From: Osedax fenrisi
Lineage: Eukaryota > Annelida > Polychaeta > Sabellida > Siboglinidae
NCBI GenBank assembly: GCA_964019155.1
Contig: OZ025242.1
Location: 1,346,694 to 1,410,693, forward strand
Length of the DNA stretch: 64,000 nt
Direction of reading: 5' to 3'
The translations under genes were made by a program, and so were the position numbers. This document shows, piece by piece, positions 1 to 11,025 of this stretch (position 1 is the stretch's first letter; each line of letters starts with the position of its first letter). The notes under the pieces were generated by a model. The model saw nothing but the letters and a program-made list of their open reading frames with translations, did no database searches and had not been told where the DNA came from.

Positions 1-80
1 GTCGGAAATATGAGGTAAGTAAATCATCTTTTCTATGATATATAGGTTCTGCAGATTTGTACACACCTGTGTGTGTGAGT
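1..80 (-). pseudogene. Fragment of LRR-like gene family exon, cut by window edge
   Basis: Read on the minus strand this resembles the LRR-like exon at 58.6-58.9 kb: the run IIEKMIYLPHISD here matches IIEKMINLSHLTYL there, and the CACACACAGGT segment before it is shared. The fragment is diverged, shifted in frame and lost at the window edge. It shows that the family is dispersed beyond the 54-61 kb triplication. Function unknown; LRR assignment is by pattern only. Confidence 0.4.
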
Positions 81-112
81 TAACAATTATGTCATAAATA
101 TATATGTATTTA

Positions 113-225
113 TGTATACCTGGAATACCAGTCGTTTACCAACACAAAATATATTAAATATTTTGTTCGAACGATTTGAATATTTATTAATACGATTAGA
201 ATGTTTAGTTGCTTCTAAATGAATG

Positions 226-273
<48 letters not shown>

Positions 274-790
274 TATATGTATATATTATGTTTTATTCTT
301 TCGAGAGTAAAACAGATATTAATAATCATATCTATATCAGCATTATTAATTAATATAACTAACAACTACATTTATATTAATTATATATATGGTTGATAGA
401 TTCTGAATTAAAAATGTCATTAAATTTCATTCACAGTTTTTTAAAGTATAATATTTTCTACACATGGATCGTTTAAAAATCTTATTTTAATATTATTAAC
501 CAATAAATAAATAATAACCCAGTATATATTAATAACTAATAATATCTCCATGTTAATGAGTTATAACAGATAAGTACTTATGTCTATATTAGAGAGAACA
601 AATGGTATGCCTAATTCACCGGTATATAACATATATTAAATTACATTATTTATATTGTAATAAATAATTAGTGGCAAATATTCAATTTATTATTAAATAT
701 TTTCAATTTCATTGATAAAATTCAACTAGATGATAACTAAATTAATAATAATACATTTTACTATCATTTTATAATATTACAAATTAATAA
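113..790. repeat. Duplicated block R1, copy 1
   Basis: Segments 113-235 and 515-790 match 33437-33560 and 33567-33830 in the same order and orientation (shared strings include AGTCGTTTACCAACA-like, TTTTGTTCG, ATCTCCATGTTAATGAGTTA and TATTAGAGAGAACAA). The stretch between the two segments differs, including a (TA)n run at 232-271. No coding frame was recognised. It is probably intergenic sequence that travelled with the LRR-like gene family. Confidence 0.7.
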
Positions 791-1330
791 TATTTATGTA
801 AATATGTATGAAGATATAATTATAAATTTTTAAATATTCACCAATGAATAAAATAATTCAATTTTATTTGTATATATTAATAACTTATGTTATGTATGTT
901 TAAGTAACATACATATATTATCTATGAAATATTATTACCATTATAGGAATAAAATAATCTAGTACTAAAAATAAATATAAATAACAAATATAATTAAGAA
1001 AAATTATAAATAAAATTTAATAAATTCTGTATATTTTAAAATTTTCAGTAATGTAAACATAAAATTGTATTAAATAAAATTGTTAAATCATTTATAATAT
1101 TTAAATAATTTACTTTAGTAGAGGGAATCAACGTTTTAAATGTGTAAAATTCTTAAAAGTAAGTTTCATAAATTATATATTAACAAATATATTGAAAATA
1201 ACTATTTGATTTTACAAAGGAATATAAATATAGGTATTCCCTATTCTGTATTAGAAATTATTTCATAAATACAATATATTAAAAAATATAAGATTATAGC
1301 CTATAAGATTATATGTTATGTAGTACCTAG
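791..1330. other. AT-rich stretch, nothing recognised
   Basis: Simple AT-rich sequence with short direct repeats. No open frame, structural RNA or element end could be supported. Confidence 0.5.
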
Positions 1331-2467
1331 GATGTAGTAGTAGTAGTAGTAGTAATAGTATTTATTTATACACAAATATTAATATAACATTCTACAATGT
1401 GTTTTACTGTTTGTCGAACAGTTTACAGGTGTGGGTTCCCGGATGATTTAACGATCATCCATAAAAATAATATAATAAAATAAAATTCTTAAATATAATA
1501 ATAATATAATAATAATATAATAACACGATTACATTTCAAAGAGGGTTAGATAAGTGGTATTTTAGTGGGGAACGTTTAAATAGCTCCTTGAGTTTATATT
1601 TGAAAGTGGTTATTGACATATCTTCTTTGCGTATGGATTGGGGAAGTTTATTCCAGAGAGTTGCACCTCTCCAGCTAAATCGTTTGTTACCGTACTTTCG
1701 TAGTCGTGTAGTCGGTATGTCAAGTCTATATGTTTGTCTCAGTTGTCTGTTAGTGGTTTGTTTGTGAAGTAAAGTATGTAAATTATGAGGTTGAGTTGTT
1801 ATTGTAGTTTTGTAATTTAGCCAGTTTAGTGATTTCTGTAAGTTTGTAATGCTAGTAGTGTAATCTGTGTTTTTTAGATTAAATTAATTCTAGTAGTTCT
1901 ATTTACTAATCGGTCAATATTGTTAGTAACTGTTTTGTTTTCTCCGGCTAGTAAAGAGTTACAGTATAGTAATCTAGACATTATCAGTGAATTTGATAGA
2001 ATTATAGCTGTTTGTTTGGTTAAGTATGGTCTTAGTTTTTTTAAATTATATATATGAAAGGAAGAAGTTTGTTTCATTTTACTGATATGTTTAGTAAAGT
2101 CGAGTTTGTTAGTAAAGTGGAAACCTAAGTATTTTGTATTTTCAGTCGGTATTATATTTATGTTATTTATATTTATTTGTGAAACTGTAGTATTGATCGT
2201 GGAATTGGTTATAAAGTTGATGAGTTAAGTTTTTGTTGGATTTAGTAATAAATTATTTTTTGTAAGCCAAATTTGCAGTGAGGTTAAACATGATTGAAAG
2301 TTAATTGAGTGAATGAATTGGGTGTGTAATTCTATGTCGTCAGCGTAAAGATTATAGTTCACGTGTGGGAAGTTAGTCAGTAGTTTGTTGAGTGGAAGTA
2401 AATAAATGGAAAATAGTATGGGAGAAAGAGTGGAACCCTGTGGGACTCCATATTTAATAGCATAAGG
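1331..2467 (-). mobile_element. Non-LTR retrotransposon (CR1/L2-like) 3' part, broken
   Basis: Minus strand. Around 2300-2450 the translation gives GVPQGSTLSPILFSIYLLPL followed by NLYADDIELH, the reverse transcriptase palm with its catalytic YADD. Downstream, 2077-1874 encodes HIYNLKKLRPYLTKQ and SRLLYCNSLLAG, the conserved segment after the palm in CR1/L2-type elements. The frame then decays by shifts and stops. A 3' UTR follows to a (TAC)n tail at 1334-1355. The 5' half (endonuclease, RT fingers) is absent, so this is a 5'-truncated dead copy. Confidence 0.85.
1334..1355. repeat. (TAG)n / (CTA)n tail of LINE
   Basis: About seven TAG units on the plus strand, forming the 3' end of the minus-strand LINE. 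Short 3' microsatellites of this kind are common in CR1/L2-type elements. Confidence 0.7.
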
Positions 2468-4780
2468 TATATATCATATATATATATATATGCTGATATA
2501 TCATATATGTATATATCATATTTTATATAACATATATGTGCAATGTAATTTTATTCAAGTCGCTAGACCAAATTGTATTTGTCGAAGTAGTCAGTAAGTA
2601 CTATCAGCAGTACCATCAGTCGACTGATGTTGAATAAAGTCTAGAATTGTAAATTAACACCGCATAATATAAGTCACAATATTTTGATATACCCATTTTA
2701 TAAGTCGTAATATATAAGTGAAACTCTATTTTTAGATATGTAAATAAAGATATTATAATTTGTGTTAATGTATTATTCACATTGTTCACATCGGTAGTTA
2801 GTCGAGTGGGTTGAATGAATGCATACGTGTAACCAAAAACAAATAAAAGTAGAATATCTAGAATTCAGTATTCTCGAATGCAACCAAAAATGCACCACTA
2901 TCAGCGAATTGAACACGTACTTCATAATATATTTTACATATAGTATATGATATATTATTGAAATTTACAATCTAAAAAAATAAATATATATATATAACTA
3001 ATTATTATATAAAATAATTCAACAATATTATAATTATCTTAAAAACGATTTTTAATCTAAATTTAATTTTATATTAATTTAGTAGTAGGTAATTTTACAA
3101 TATAATTTCACTCATGATAATATATCAGATATATGAAAAAGAATATTATTTAAATGTTTTAAGAGTATTTCATTATAATGAATTATTAATGCTTTATATT
3201 TCACCAACCATAGTATCATATTCATAAAAAATATGTTTGATTAATCGTAGATGATATATTTAATTCATATTATTATAAAGCTAATTCAGCTAATAAAATA
3301 ATTAATTTTAATTTAATATTAAAAATAATTTTAAATATTGTTTATAATAAATAAACAAAGATAGTAACTATTTGATTGGTACAATTGATTGATATGTAGG
3401 TGCGTACATTTAAATCTGGTTGTGAATAATAACAATATTAATATCATAAAAAATAAGAGTTTAATCACAATTAATTGTGTTAAATATAATGATATCACTG
3501 AAAGAGTGCTTAAAGTTGTGAAATTAATTAAACCACTATTCGTATTCATAGTTATTTATAATATAAATATAAATAAATATGTATAATTATTATTATTATA
3601 TTATATTTAATATATCATATATAATATAATATTATCGTAGAAATTAAATGTATTACTATATATAATTATGAAACCTTACATATATAATTTATATATATAT
3701 ATATATGAATCATATAGTACTACTATATGATATACATATATCTAAATGATTTTATAATGTGAAATTAAATTTATTTTCATGTAAAATTAAATTCACCAGA
3801 AAATCAATCTTAAAAATAATACTTAAAATTATATTAATTATAAAAATTATTATAATTAATATACTATGATATAAGCATAATCCTTTATTAGAATTAGGAT
3901 AATAATAATACAAATTAATAATTTAAATTATTTTAAAAATAGATACTAAATTTATAATTATATAGGTCCTATGAATTATGTTTCATTTGAGTTTGTGAAA
4001 ATAACATTAATTTCGTCCTATATAATGACACAACTAATTTGATATTATAGTACAATTAAAACCTATGTTTCTAGAGCTCTCTCTTGTTTCAACATCGAGT
4101 TGTATAACATGTTATACCTATATACAAATTTGTGTTAAACATTTTAAATATTATTCTAATAATAATAATTTATAAACCAGTTATATCTAGTTATTTTGTT
4201 TATTTACTTATATCACTAAATATAATGCCGTTTACATTAGTGACTATAATGTAAATTTACATCCGGTTCACTCGAAAATAGTATTAACAAGGACATTGTT
4301 TCCCCAGGGTTATTACTAAATATTTAAATATTATAAAAATAATATAGGTTCCTGCTTATGTTGTAAGCATATTATAATGTATAGGTCCTACTATAGTATA
4401 TACTGCAATTTAATGTAATAATGTAAATAGTATTGACTCGATCAATACTGATATGTGTGTTGGCCATAGATTTATAGTAGCATATGCTACCATATGGTAC
4501 GTTAACGTAAGTTTTTATAATTTAATTTATTTTATTTAAATAAAATAAATTAAGGATCAAAGCCTAATCAAAAGATTAATATATGGTATTGGCGCATCGA
4601 ACCTTTGCATTGTGGATTTGATCCTCAATTTATTTAATTTAAATAAAATAAATGAAATTATAAAAAATTAAGTTAACACAGTATATAATTAAAGTTTAAT
4701 TATATTATTTAAGTATACATATTATTAACTTACATAGGTAACCTACTAACTCTGTTTATACTATACGGTGACTGATTATT
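2468..4780. other. AT-rich non-coding stretch with duplicated block R8
   Basis: No gene recognised. 3180-3285 matches 45690-45790 in the same orientation (shared CTTTATATTTCACCAACCAT-like string). An inverted AT-rich repeat near 4520-4650 (AATTTATTTTATTTAAATAAAA-type arms) suggests a small fold-back. Short frames at 3331-3586 are low-complexity and unsupported. Confidence 0.5.
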
Positions 4781-5179
4781 CCCAGCAAACAGTAATAGCC
4801 GCATAATAGCAGCATAACAGCATATTTAATAGCCTCAATTGAGTAAACATTTAAATGTTTACATTGTACTATTATTATGCTGCTATTAATTTTAAAAGTA
4901 TATTATGCTGCTATTATCAATACCTCCTATAACCTCGATGTTATAGGAGGTCTTGCTATTATGATGCTATTCTAATAATAGCAGCATAATAGCAACATAA
5001 TAATATCATAATAGACTTTAAATAGCAGCATAACAGTAGCATAATAGCATGACAAATTAATAGCAGCATAATAATCATTTAATAGCAATATAACAGCAGC
5101 ATAATAGCACAATGTAAACATTTGAGGCTATTAAATATTATATTATGTTGATATTATGCGGCTATTACTATTTGCTGGG
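4781..5179. mobile_element. Fold-back MITE with CCCAGCAAA termini
   Basis: Begins CCCAGCAAACAGTAATAGCC and ends with the inverted complement ending TTTGCTGGG; arms pair for roughly 60-80 bp with small gaps. The interior is built from about ten copies, in both orientations, of AATAGCAGCATAA. A perfect 12-bp hairpin (ACCTCCTATAAC, 4922-4933, against 4940-4951) sits inside. No coding capacity. Flanks are GATTATT and TTATATT, so no clean target duplication can be called. The superfamily is not decided. Confidence 0.85.
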
Positions 5180-5710
5180 TTATATTCAATGCTCCTATGT
5201 AAATATTCAAATTTCACGCATCTCACTACAACTACCTATTATATATCTAGAATTGTAGTTGATAAACTATATATAATTGATCACTAATAAACTTGCGATA
5301 CATATGAATTATCTTTAAAATATTAATATGGATACTGCAACGTATTCTAAGATTAATAGTAAATAGTAAATACTGACTTATAGTAGGATATACATTCTCC
5401 TAACAATTCAAGAAAACGTACCTAATATATTGATATTTAACATATATTTTAATATAAAGTCAGACTGAAATGATGAAATTCCTGATATCTAAAATACAAT
5501 ACGATACAAAATTCACTGTCTATATTTACATTCACTAATCATAGCACTAAAATTCACACGATACAAGTGCCATAGGTTACCTATGATAGGTAGTATGTTA
5601 TGGGTTCAAGCCCCATCTGGACTAATAAAATAGGTATTAAAATAATATTTAGAACAAATCTTATAGGAGAAATATAATATTCACAAACAATAAACAAATG
5701 TGCAGGTCTT

Positions 5711-5751
5711 AAAAGTGGGGGGGATATTAGATATTACATCCCCCCACTTTT
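5711..5751. repeat. G/C-run hairpin
   Basis: AAAAGTGGGGGG (5711-5722) is followed after 17 bases by its perfect complement CCCCCCACTTTT (5740-5751). A few bases later the text CCCTAATACCGAAACGGACACC resembles the subterminal motif of the GGGG-ended element at 8702-9667, so it may be a scrap of a related element. Confidence 0.7.
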
Positions 5752-5929
5752 ATGGCGCCCCTAATACCGAAACGGACACCCATTTATCTATTGAATAAAA
5801 AAACTAAATACAATTTTAAAATCACAATAATATCTATAATCAGATAATATTAATATATTGTAGTTTTTGAATAAAAATATTGATTCATAAAATGTTAAGA
5901 CTATTTATTGTTAAAGTGTTCGTATTAGG

Positions 5930-6880
5930 TTACTTTCCCCTACTAACCCCTCTATGATTATTACCCTAACACTAACTCCACTAAGCATACTACCCTAATA
6001 CTAATCCCAATATATTTACTACTCTAACCCCACTATACTTACTACCCTACTACTAACAAAACGTTATGGCATAGCACGTTATAGCTACTTTTATACCATC
6101 CCTCGTACATTATATAACACACTTTTCACCTCTCAGATATTCAAAATATCTTTAATAAAAACTTTCTCCTCAAATAATGCAATCCCACTCAATGCCATAC
6201 AAATATTTCAATTACATTCCATGATATTCAAAGACATTATTGACATCTCATTAGCGACTGAAACCATATCTGAATGACTTCATCATAGAATAATTTCTCC
6301 ATTATTAAATATAATTACAAATTACGACACTATTTTATAATTCACACTACAAATGAACATACCGAAGACAGACAACTATCTACTGCTTTAATAAACACAC
6401 ATTATTAGATACAAATTAGTAAGCTTTCAGAAGGAACCACATCACTTAAACCGCTGAATACATATATTAGTGATTTACTATAGTAATGAGAGAGTATACT
6501 ATCTGCCGATAATAATCAATTTACCAAAGTTAATTTCTTATACCTCTCTACCGCTTTCGATTCAATAGACTTTACCATATTATTCGTCGACTCTACGAAA
6601 TTGGCATAACTGATACATAATTGAATTGGTTCTCTAACTATATGCACGAACGTTGCTATTCTTATAAAATAATAATCATCATATCTAAACTGCTTGAAAT
6701 AACCTTTGGAATCCCACAAGGGTATGTATTATCCCCAACACTATTCTCAATGTACCTAATACCACTACATAACCTCATTAATACCTCCCTAACACCCGGT
6801 ACACTATGTTCGCTGATGATATACAGCTACGTGCTAACATTAACCTATGTTAGTAACATAACTAACTCAACTTAACTACA
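5930..6880 (+). mobile_element. LINE reverse transcriptase remnant (CR1/L2-like), plus strand
   Basis: With several frameshifts the region from about 6380 gives LLDTN..AFRRNH, then FLYLSTAFDSID, RLYEIGITD, LNWFSNYMHERCYS and GIPQGYVLSPTLFSMYLIPL, the ordered motifs of an RT from fingers to palm; the YADD box follows in a shifted frame near 6815. The order and spacing match the LINE at 1331-2467, so it is probably the same or a sister family. The stretch 5930-6380 is C/A-rich and may be further decayed element sequence. Not functional. Confidence 0.75.
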
Positions 6881-6899
6881 CATATGTATACATAGATCG

Positions 6900-7304
6900 A
6901 GTTACTACACACATATAGAGTTCGAAGTTTTACAATTATCGTATATCAGTATCCGTTCGAAATGCTCGTGTATCAGTTCGGAGTTCGAAGTCCGAAGTTC
7001 GATTGCAACACTAATATATATATATATACATATTTAGTATATCATAACATATTTCTAAATTATTCTAAAAATCTTTGAAAATATTCATAATTAATAATAA
7101 CGTTGTTATGTAAACAATTACATTTAAAATATTTAATTGATTTTTCATTACGTAAACAAAATATGGTTTATGAAATCTGTAATAAGATGTTTATTTTAAA
7201 CATCGATTTAGATACTTAAAATATAATTATATAGTATATATAATAAACACAAATAATGCATTTAACAATGATTAACATAGTTAGTTAATACTGATGTCCT
7301 TCAC

Positions 7305-7346
<42 letters not shown>

Positions 7347-7590
7347 CATAATGAAATTATTCATATTAAATTATGAATATTTATCCTAAACAGGTATGAG
7401 ATCAAGTACTTCAAACCGACCCAACTTCACTCCTACAATAATATATTAGCGAGGACATACATAGGACACCGATATAATTAGTTATTGTTATTGACGGAAA
7501 TCTTCTCGGAGCTTCCATTGATGTTAAATATTGAATAACATGAAGGATAATTAAAGATCAAACTAAACATTAAAATATAAATAAGGTATT
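6900..7590. other. AT-rich stretch with (TA)n, nothing recognised
   Basis: Contains TTCGAAGT-type short repeats at 6905-7005 and a (TA)n run at about 7303-7342. No gene supported. Confidence 0.5.
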
Positions 7591-7950
7591 TTAATATAAT
7601 AAGCAATATAAATATAGGTGAATGTTATAATATTTGTTATTGTAAAAACATTTAGATAAAGTAATATATCGAGGTATTACAATAGTATGTATAGTTATAG
7701 AAATACGACCACTATTAGCGTAGTAGGAATTAAGTTGATTACGATGAATTTCATTGTAGGTCCCTATTGATGATAATCTTAACTTCGCTTGCAAGCCTTG
7801 CGTCCTGTCCTCTCATGGCTCTCGGAGATAATGCAATCTCCACAACTCATGTAGCAATTTTTTTAAATCACTAATGCTATAAGTGAGGTTATTTACTTTA
7901 GTAGTATGTATATCAAATACTCGATAATTAACGTTGTTCCCCTTTAATAG
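7591..7950 (-). pseudogene. Unknown coding-like frame with one internal stop
   Basis: On the minus strand a frame opens after two TAA codons at about 7950 and runs 119 codons to TAA at 7591, interrupted by a single TGA after LHELWRLHYLREP. Parts such as ISDLKKLLHELWRLHYLREP and LQAKLRLSSIGTYNEIHRNQ look like ordinary protein, unlike the low-complexity frames elsewhere in the window. No family is recognised. The TGA may mean a pseudogene, a short intron or two exons. It lies just downstream (minus sense) of the CACGTG/TGACGTCA block at 8001-8040. Confidence 0.4.
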
Positions 7951-8000
7951 TTATTAGAACCGCGGCCTACTTAACTTTCTATAGTATACCGCGTACCACC

Positions 8001-8040
8001 CACGTGGTTGTTGTTGTTGTAACCTACACACGTGACGTCA
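8001..8040 (-). promoter_or_regulatory. Candidate promoter block: E-box plus CRE-like site
   Basis: CACGTG at 8001-8006, four GTT units, then CACGTGACGTCA at 8029-8040, which overlaps an E-box (CACGTG) and a full CRE palindrome (TGACGTCA). Such a cluster is rare by chance in DNA this AT-rich. It lies 50-90 bases upstream of the minus-strand frame at 7950-7591. No TATA box could be assigned. Inference only. Confidence 0.35.
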
Positions 8041-8701
8041 TACCTTACTCATCAATAGTCTCATTTTATACTTTAGTAAATGTTGTAATAATATTAATAG
8101 TTTAACGAAATAAAATTTAAACGAAATTTAATTTCTTTGTATATTAATTAACAATTGTATGTAAATAAATAAATAATAAATAAATTCTAAATACACGTAA
8201 AACGCGCAATATTAAGTTAATGCTTAACTCTCTCACCATGTGGCGACTGTGTCAATAGTTAGTTATCTATGCGACACCTATCTACATATAACATACACAC
8301 TAACAACACTATGTTACTACGCTGCCACGCCCCCTTAATACAGGTATCTCGAGTACTCGTGTGGTATGCCCGGTATCGCGATGATAACCTACAGACATAT
8401 CTTACTGAATTATCACTACTGTTAGTTACTATACTAATATATCTATGTAGGTTATCATATATAGGTTACCTATCGTATGTAGGCTTATATTTACGTTAAT
8501 CTATATTTAGAATCACAGTACATGTGTATTATGTAAATATATAATTCTTCTATAACATAATTATCATTGTAACGTATTCATCTATATTACATAATCACCA
8601 GGTATAATATGTGCGTGTGGTTATGTGTGTGTTCGTGTGTGTGTTCGTGTGTGTGCGTTTATGTGTTGTTATAACATATAGATGATATGACATAATATAT
8701 A

Positions 8702-9667
8702 GGGGGAAGTCCCCGATTACCGACCCCCTCCTAATACCGACACCCTGTCGTATCTCAGTAACTATAAGAGATATCAAAAAATAATATATACACGAACTGT
8801 TAGTAATTTAATGATACATATATATAAGTATTTTGTTTTAACAAATATTTAATCTTACAATTGTTATTTGATAAAATGTAATATTCTGTTTTTACTTTTT
8901 AAATATTTGAATAATAACTTTTTTTAAATCATTGTAAATACTTTATTAATTAAAAGAAAACTTAATACTGCACATAATATTGTAGATCAATAAAATGTTT
9001 ATAATTATTATAAAAATAATTCAATTTGAATAACTATTAACCAACATATCTTAATTATAGCAACCCATATGATTTTCTTAATACCGACCCCCTAAATTAC
9101 CCTAATACCGACCCCATGTGATTTATAATATCCAATCAAAATAGATCAGTATTTTACTTTAAAATATGTCATAAGTTGTTTGTTTATTATTGATATAGAT
9201 TAAGGATTCATGATTCCATTATATTATACATACTAATTAATAACTAAATATTACATAATAATATATACTATTTTAATATAATTACTATAAAGTTTAAATT
9301 TAAATTTAATATTACTATTAAAACATAAATGCAATACAAAATAATTGCGTGCATGTTATAATTAATTATATTTATTAATATCTACTATGTTGATTGGATA
9401 TTATAATACTTAAAGTATGTATACCACGATTATGTTAGGGGGTCGGTAATAGGGGAAGGGGTCGGTATTAGGAACAGGTATCCGATTACCGACCCCCCTG
9501 TTTATTCTTGTAAATATAATTATATCAACAATTTAAAATAGCCATATTATTCATTACCATAATATTACCCTATTTACCCTATTTACAAAATTTCAAATAA
9601 ATATATTTAATATTGAATAAGTTATTACAAATAATCATTTAGGGGTCGGTAATCGGGGACTTTCCCC
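8702..9667. mobile_element. GGGG-ended TIR DNA transposon (non-autonomous), 9-bp TSD
   Basis: Terminal inverted repeats of about 25 bp: GGGGGAAGTCCCCGATTACC on the left and its complement on the right, with one mismatch. Flanked by TAATATATA at 8693-8701 and 9668-9676. The paralogous locus at 47824-47841 carries one copy of the target and no element, which fixes the ends. About eight subterminal copies of TACCGACCCC in both orientations lie near the ends. No transposase is encoded. The 9-bp duplication would suit Mutator- or Merlin-like elements, but terminal AT ambiguity allows 7-9 bp and the superfamily is left open. Confidence 0.85.
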
Positions 9668-10133
9668 TAATATATAATATATGATATAATACATTTGTAA
9701 ACATTTATTCATAATAGCCCGAGAAATAACAACTGAATCATGTTTACTTGTATACGAGAAAGAAATACATATTATATTTGGTTAGTAGTTACATATGCCT
9801 ATAGTAGTTACATATATACATATATAAATATATATATCTATACATTATATCAATAATTTAATATAGTATATTGTATATAGCTAATTATATATACAACTAA
9901 TATATAGGCTATATAATATAGCTAATATGATAATACATTATAAACATGCGTACAGGAATCTATTGGATATTACATATGGTATCATTAGCAGACATGTAGC
10001 TATTGTTCCATTAATAATAATAAGTCGACTTATGTCAGATCACTATATTATATCTAAAATAGGTTATTTTACATTTACAAGTTGAATCTCATTATTTCAG
10101 TTTGATAAATATAGATAACATATATTTTCGTAG

Positions 10134-10179
10134 TTTTAATCATAGAGAACGAAGTGACTTCGTTCTCTATGCTTTTAAT
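10134..10179. mobile_element. 31-bp perfect palindrome flanked by 7-bp direct repeats
   Basis: CATAGAGAACGAAGT (10141-10155), one G, then its exact complement to 10171. Direct repeats TTTTAAT lie at 10134-10140 and 10173-10179. The paralogous R2 copy near 48315-48330 lacks the palindrome. The arrangement resembles a tiny insertion with a target duplication. It could also be a deletion derivative of a longer element or a replication-born palindrome. Confidence 0.6.
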
Positions 10180-10678
10180 GAAAATAGTTTAATATAATCG
10201 TCTGTCATTTATATTATAATATATATATATAAAAACATATGTTTATTATATATAAATCTCGTATATTAATATGAGTGAGTTATTAATTATTAATTATAAC
10301 ACATAATAATTATTAAATGTTATACACATTACATTTGTCAATATAATATACACATACAATAATATATTGTATTTAATAATTATTTAAATATCAATTGTGT
10401 ATACGTATTTATATATATACCTATATATAGGTATATAATTTATATATTTTGGAAACTTGATTAACATGATATATACATATGTATTAAAATACTTTACTAC
10501 TAATTTAATATATCAATAACATCCCGGATATTGTTAATGTCTATTTCTTTGATGATGTACTTCACATTTTCTGTATTTCGATTAACAATGTAATCCTTAT
10601 TATTTGATAATATAACTTTATTGTTTAATTAATTTTTCTAGTAAAATTAATCGGTGAATTTATATATATATATAGTGT

Positions 10679-10682
<4 letters not shown>

Positions 10683-10741
<59 letters not shown>
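10683..10741. repeat. (TA)n microsatellite
   Basis: About 29 TA units in the spacer of tandem unit 1. The frame across it is low-complexity Tyr-Ile and not a gene. Confidence 0.95.
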
Positions 10742-10744
<3 letters not shown>

Positions 10745-10927
10745 CTTTACTACTATTTAATATATCAATACCATCCCGGATATTGTTAATGTCTATTTCT
10801 TTGATGATGTACTTCACATTTTCTGTATTTCGATTAACAATGTAATCCTTATTATTTGATAATATAACTTTATTGTTTAATTCATTTTCTAGTAAAATTA
10901 ATCGGTGAATATATATATATAGAGTGT

Positions 10928-10931
<4 letters not shown>

Positions 10932-11021
<90 letters not shown>
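10932..11021. repeat. (TA)n microsatellite
   Basis: About 45 TA units in the spacer of tandem unit 2, the second-longest dinucleotide run type in the window and self-complementary, so able to extrude as a cruciform. Confidence 0.95.

Positions 11022-11025
<4 letters not shown>

Larger units (their letters stand above)
8150..10480. repeat. Duplicated block R2, copy 1 (interrupted by a transposon)
   Basis: Matches 47280-48545 in order and orientation: for example GTAGCGACTGT-like at 8240, the CTATACTAATATA segment near 8430, GTAAACATTTATTCATAATAG at 9690, and the ATAATCGTCTGTCATTTAT segment at 10193. Copy 1 is longer because it carries the 966-bp DNA transposon at 8702-9667. Near 10005-10050 it contains, in inverse orientation, the GTCTGACAT...ATTAATGGAAC motif that also occurs in R3. 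Confidence 0.75.

Noticed and set aside
4520..4650. AT-rich inverted repeat around AAATAAAATAAATTAAGGATC as a MITE
   Set aside because: Arms are almost only A and T and no target duplication could be fixed, so chance pairing is not excluded.
8269..8499. 76-codon plus frame in R2
   Set aside because: The R2 paralogue at 47.4-47.7 kb does not preserve it, and no motif is visible.
8595..8777. 60-codon minus frame
   Set aside because: Composed of a GTGTGT simple repeat and the border of the GGGG-ended transposon.
10654..10845. 63-codon plus frame across (TA)n
   Set aside because: Mostly Tyr-Ile from the TA repeat, then the antisense of the tandem unit. The coding-like signal of the unit is on the minus strand.
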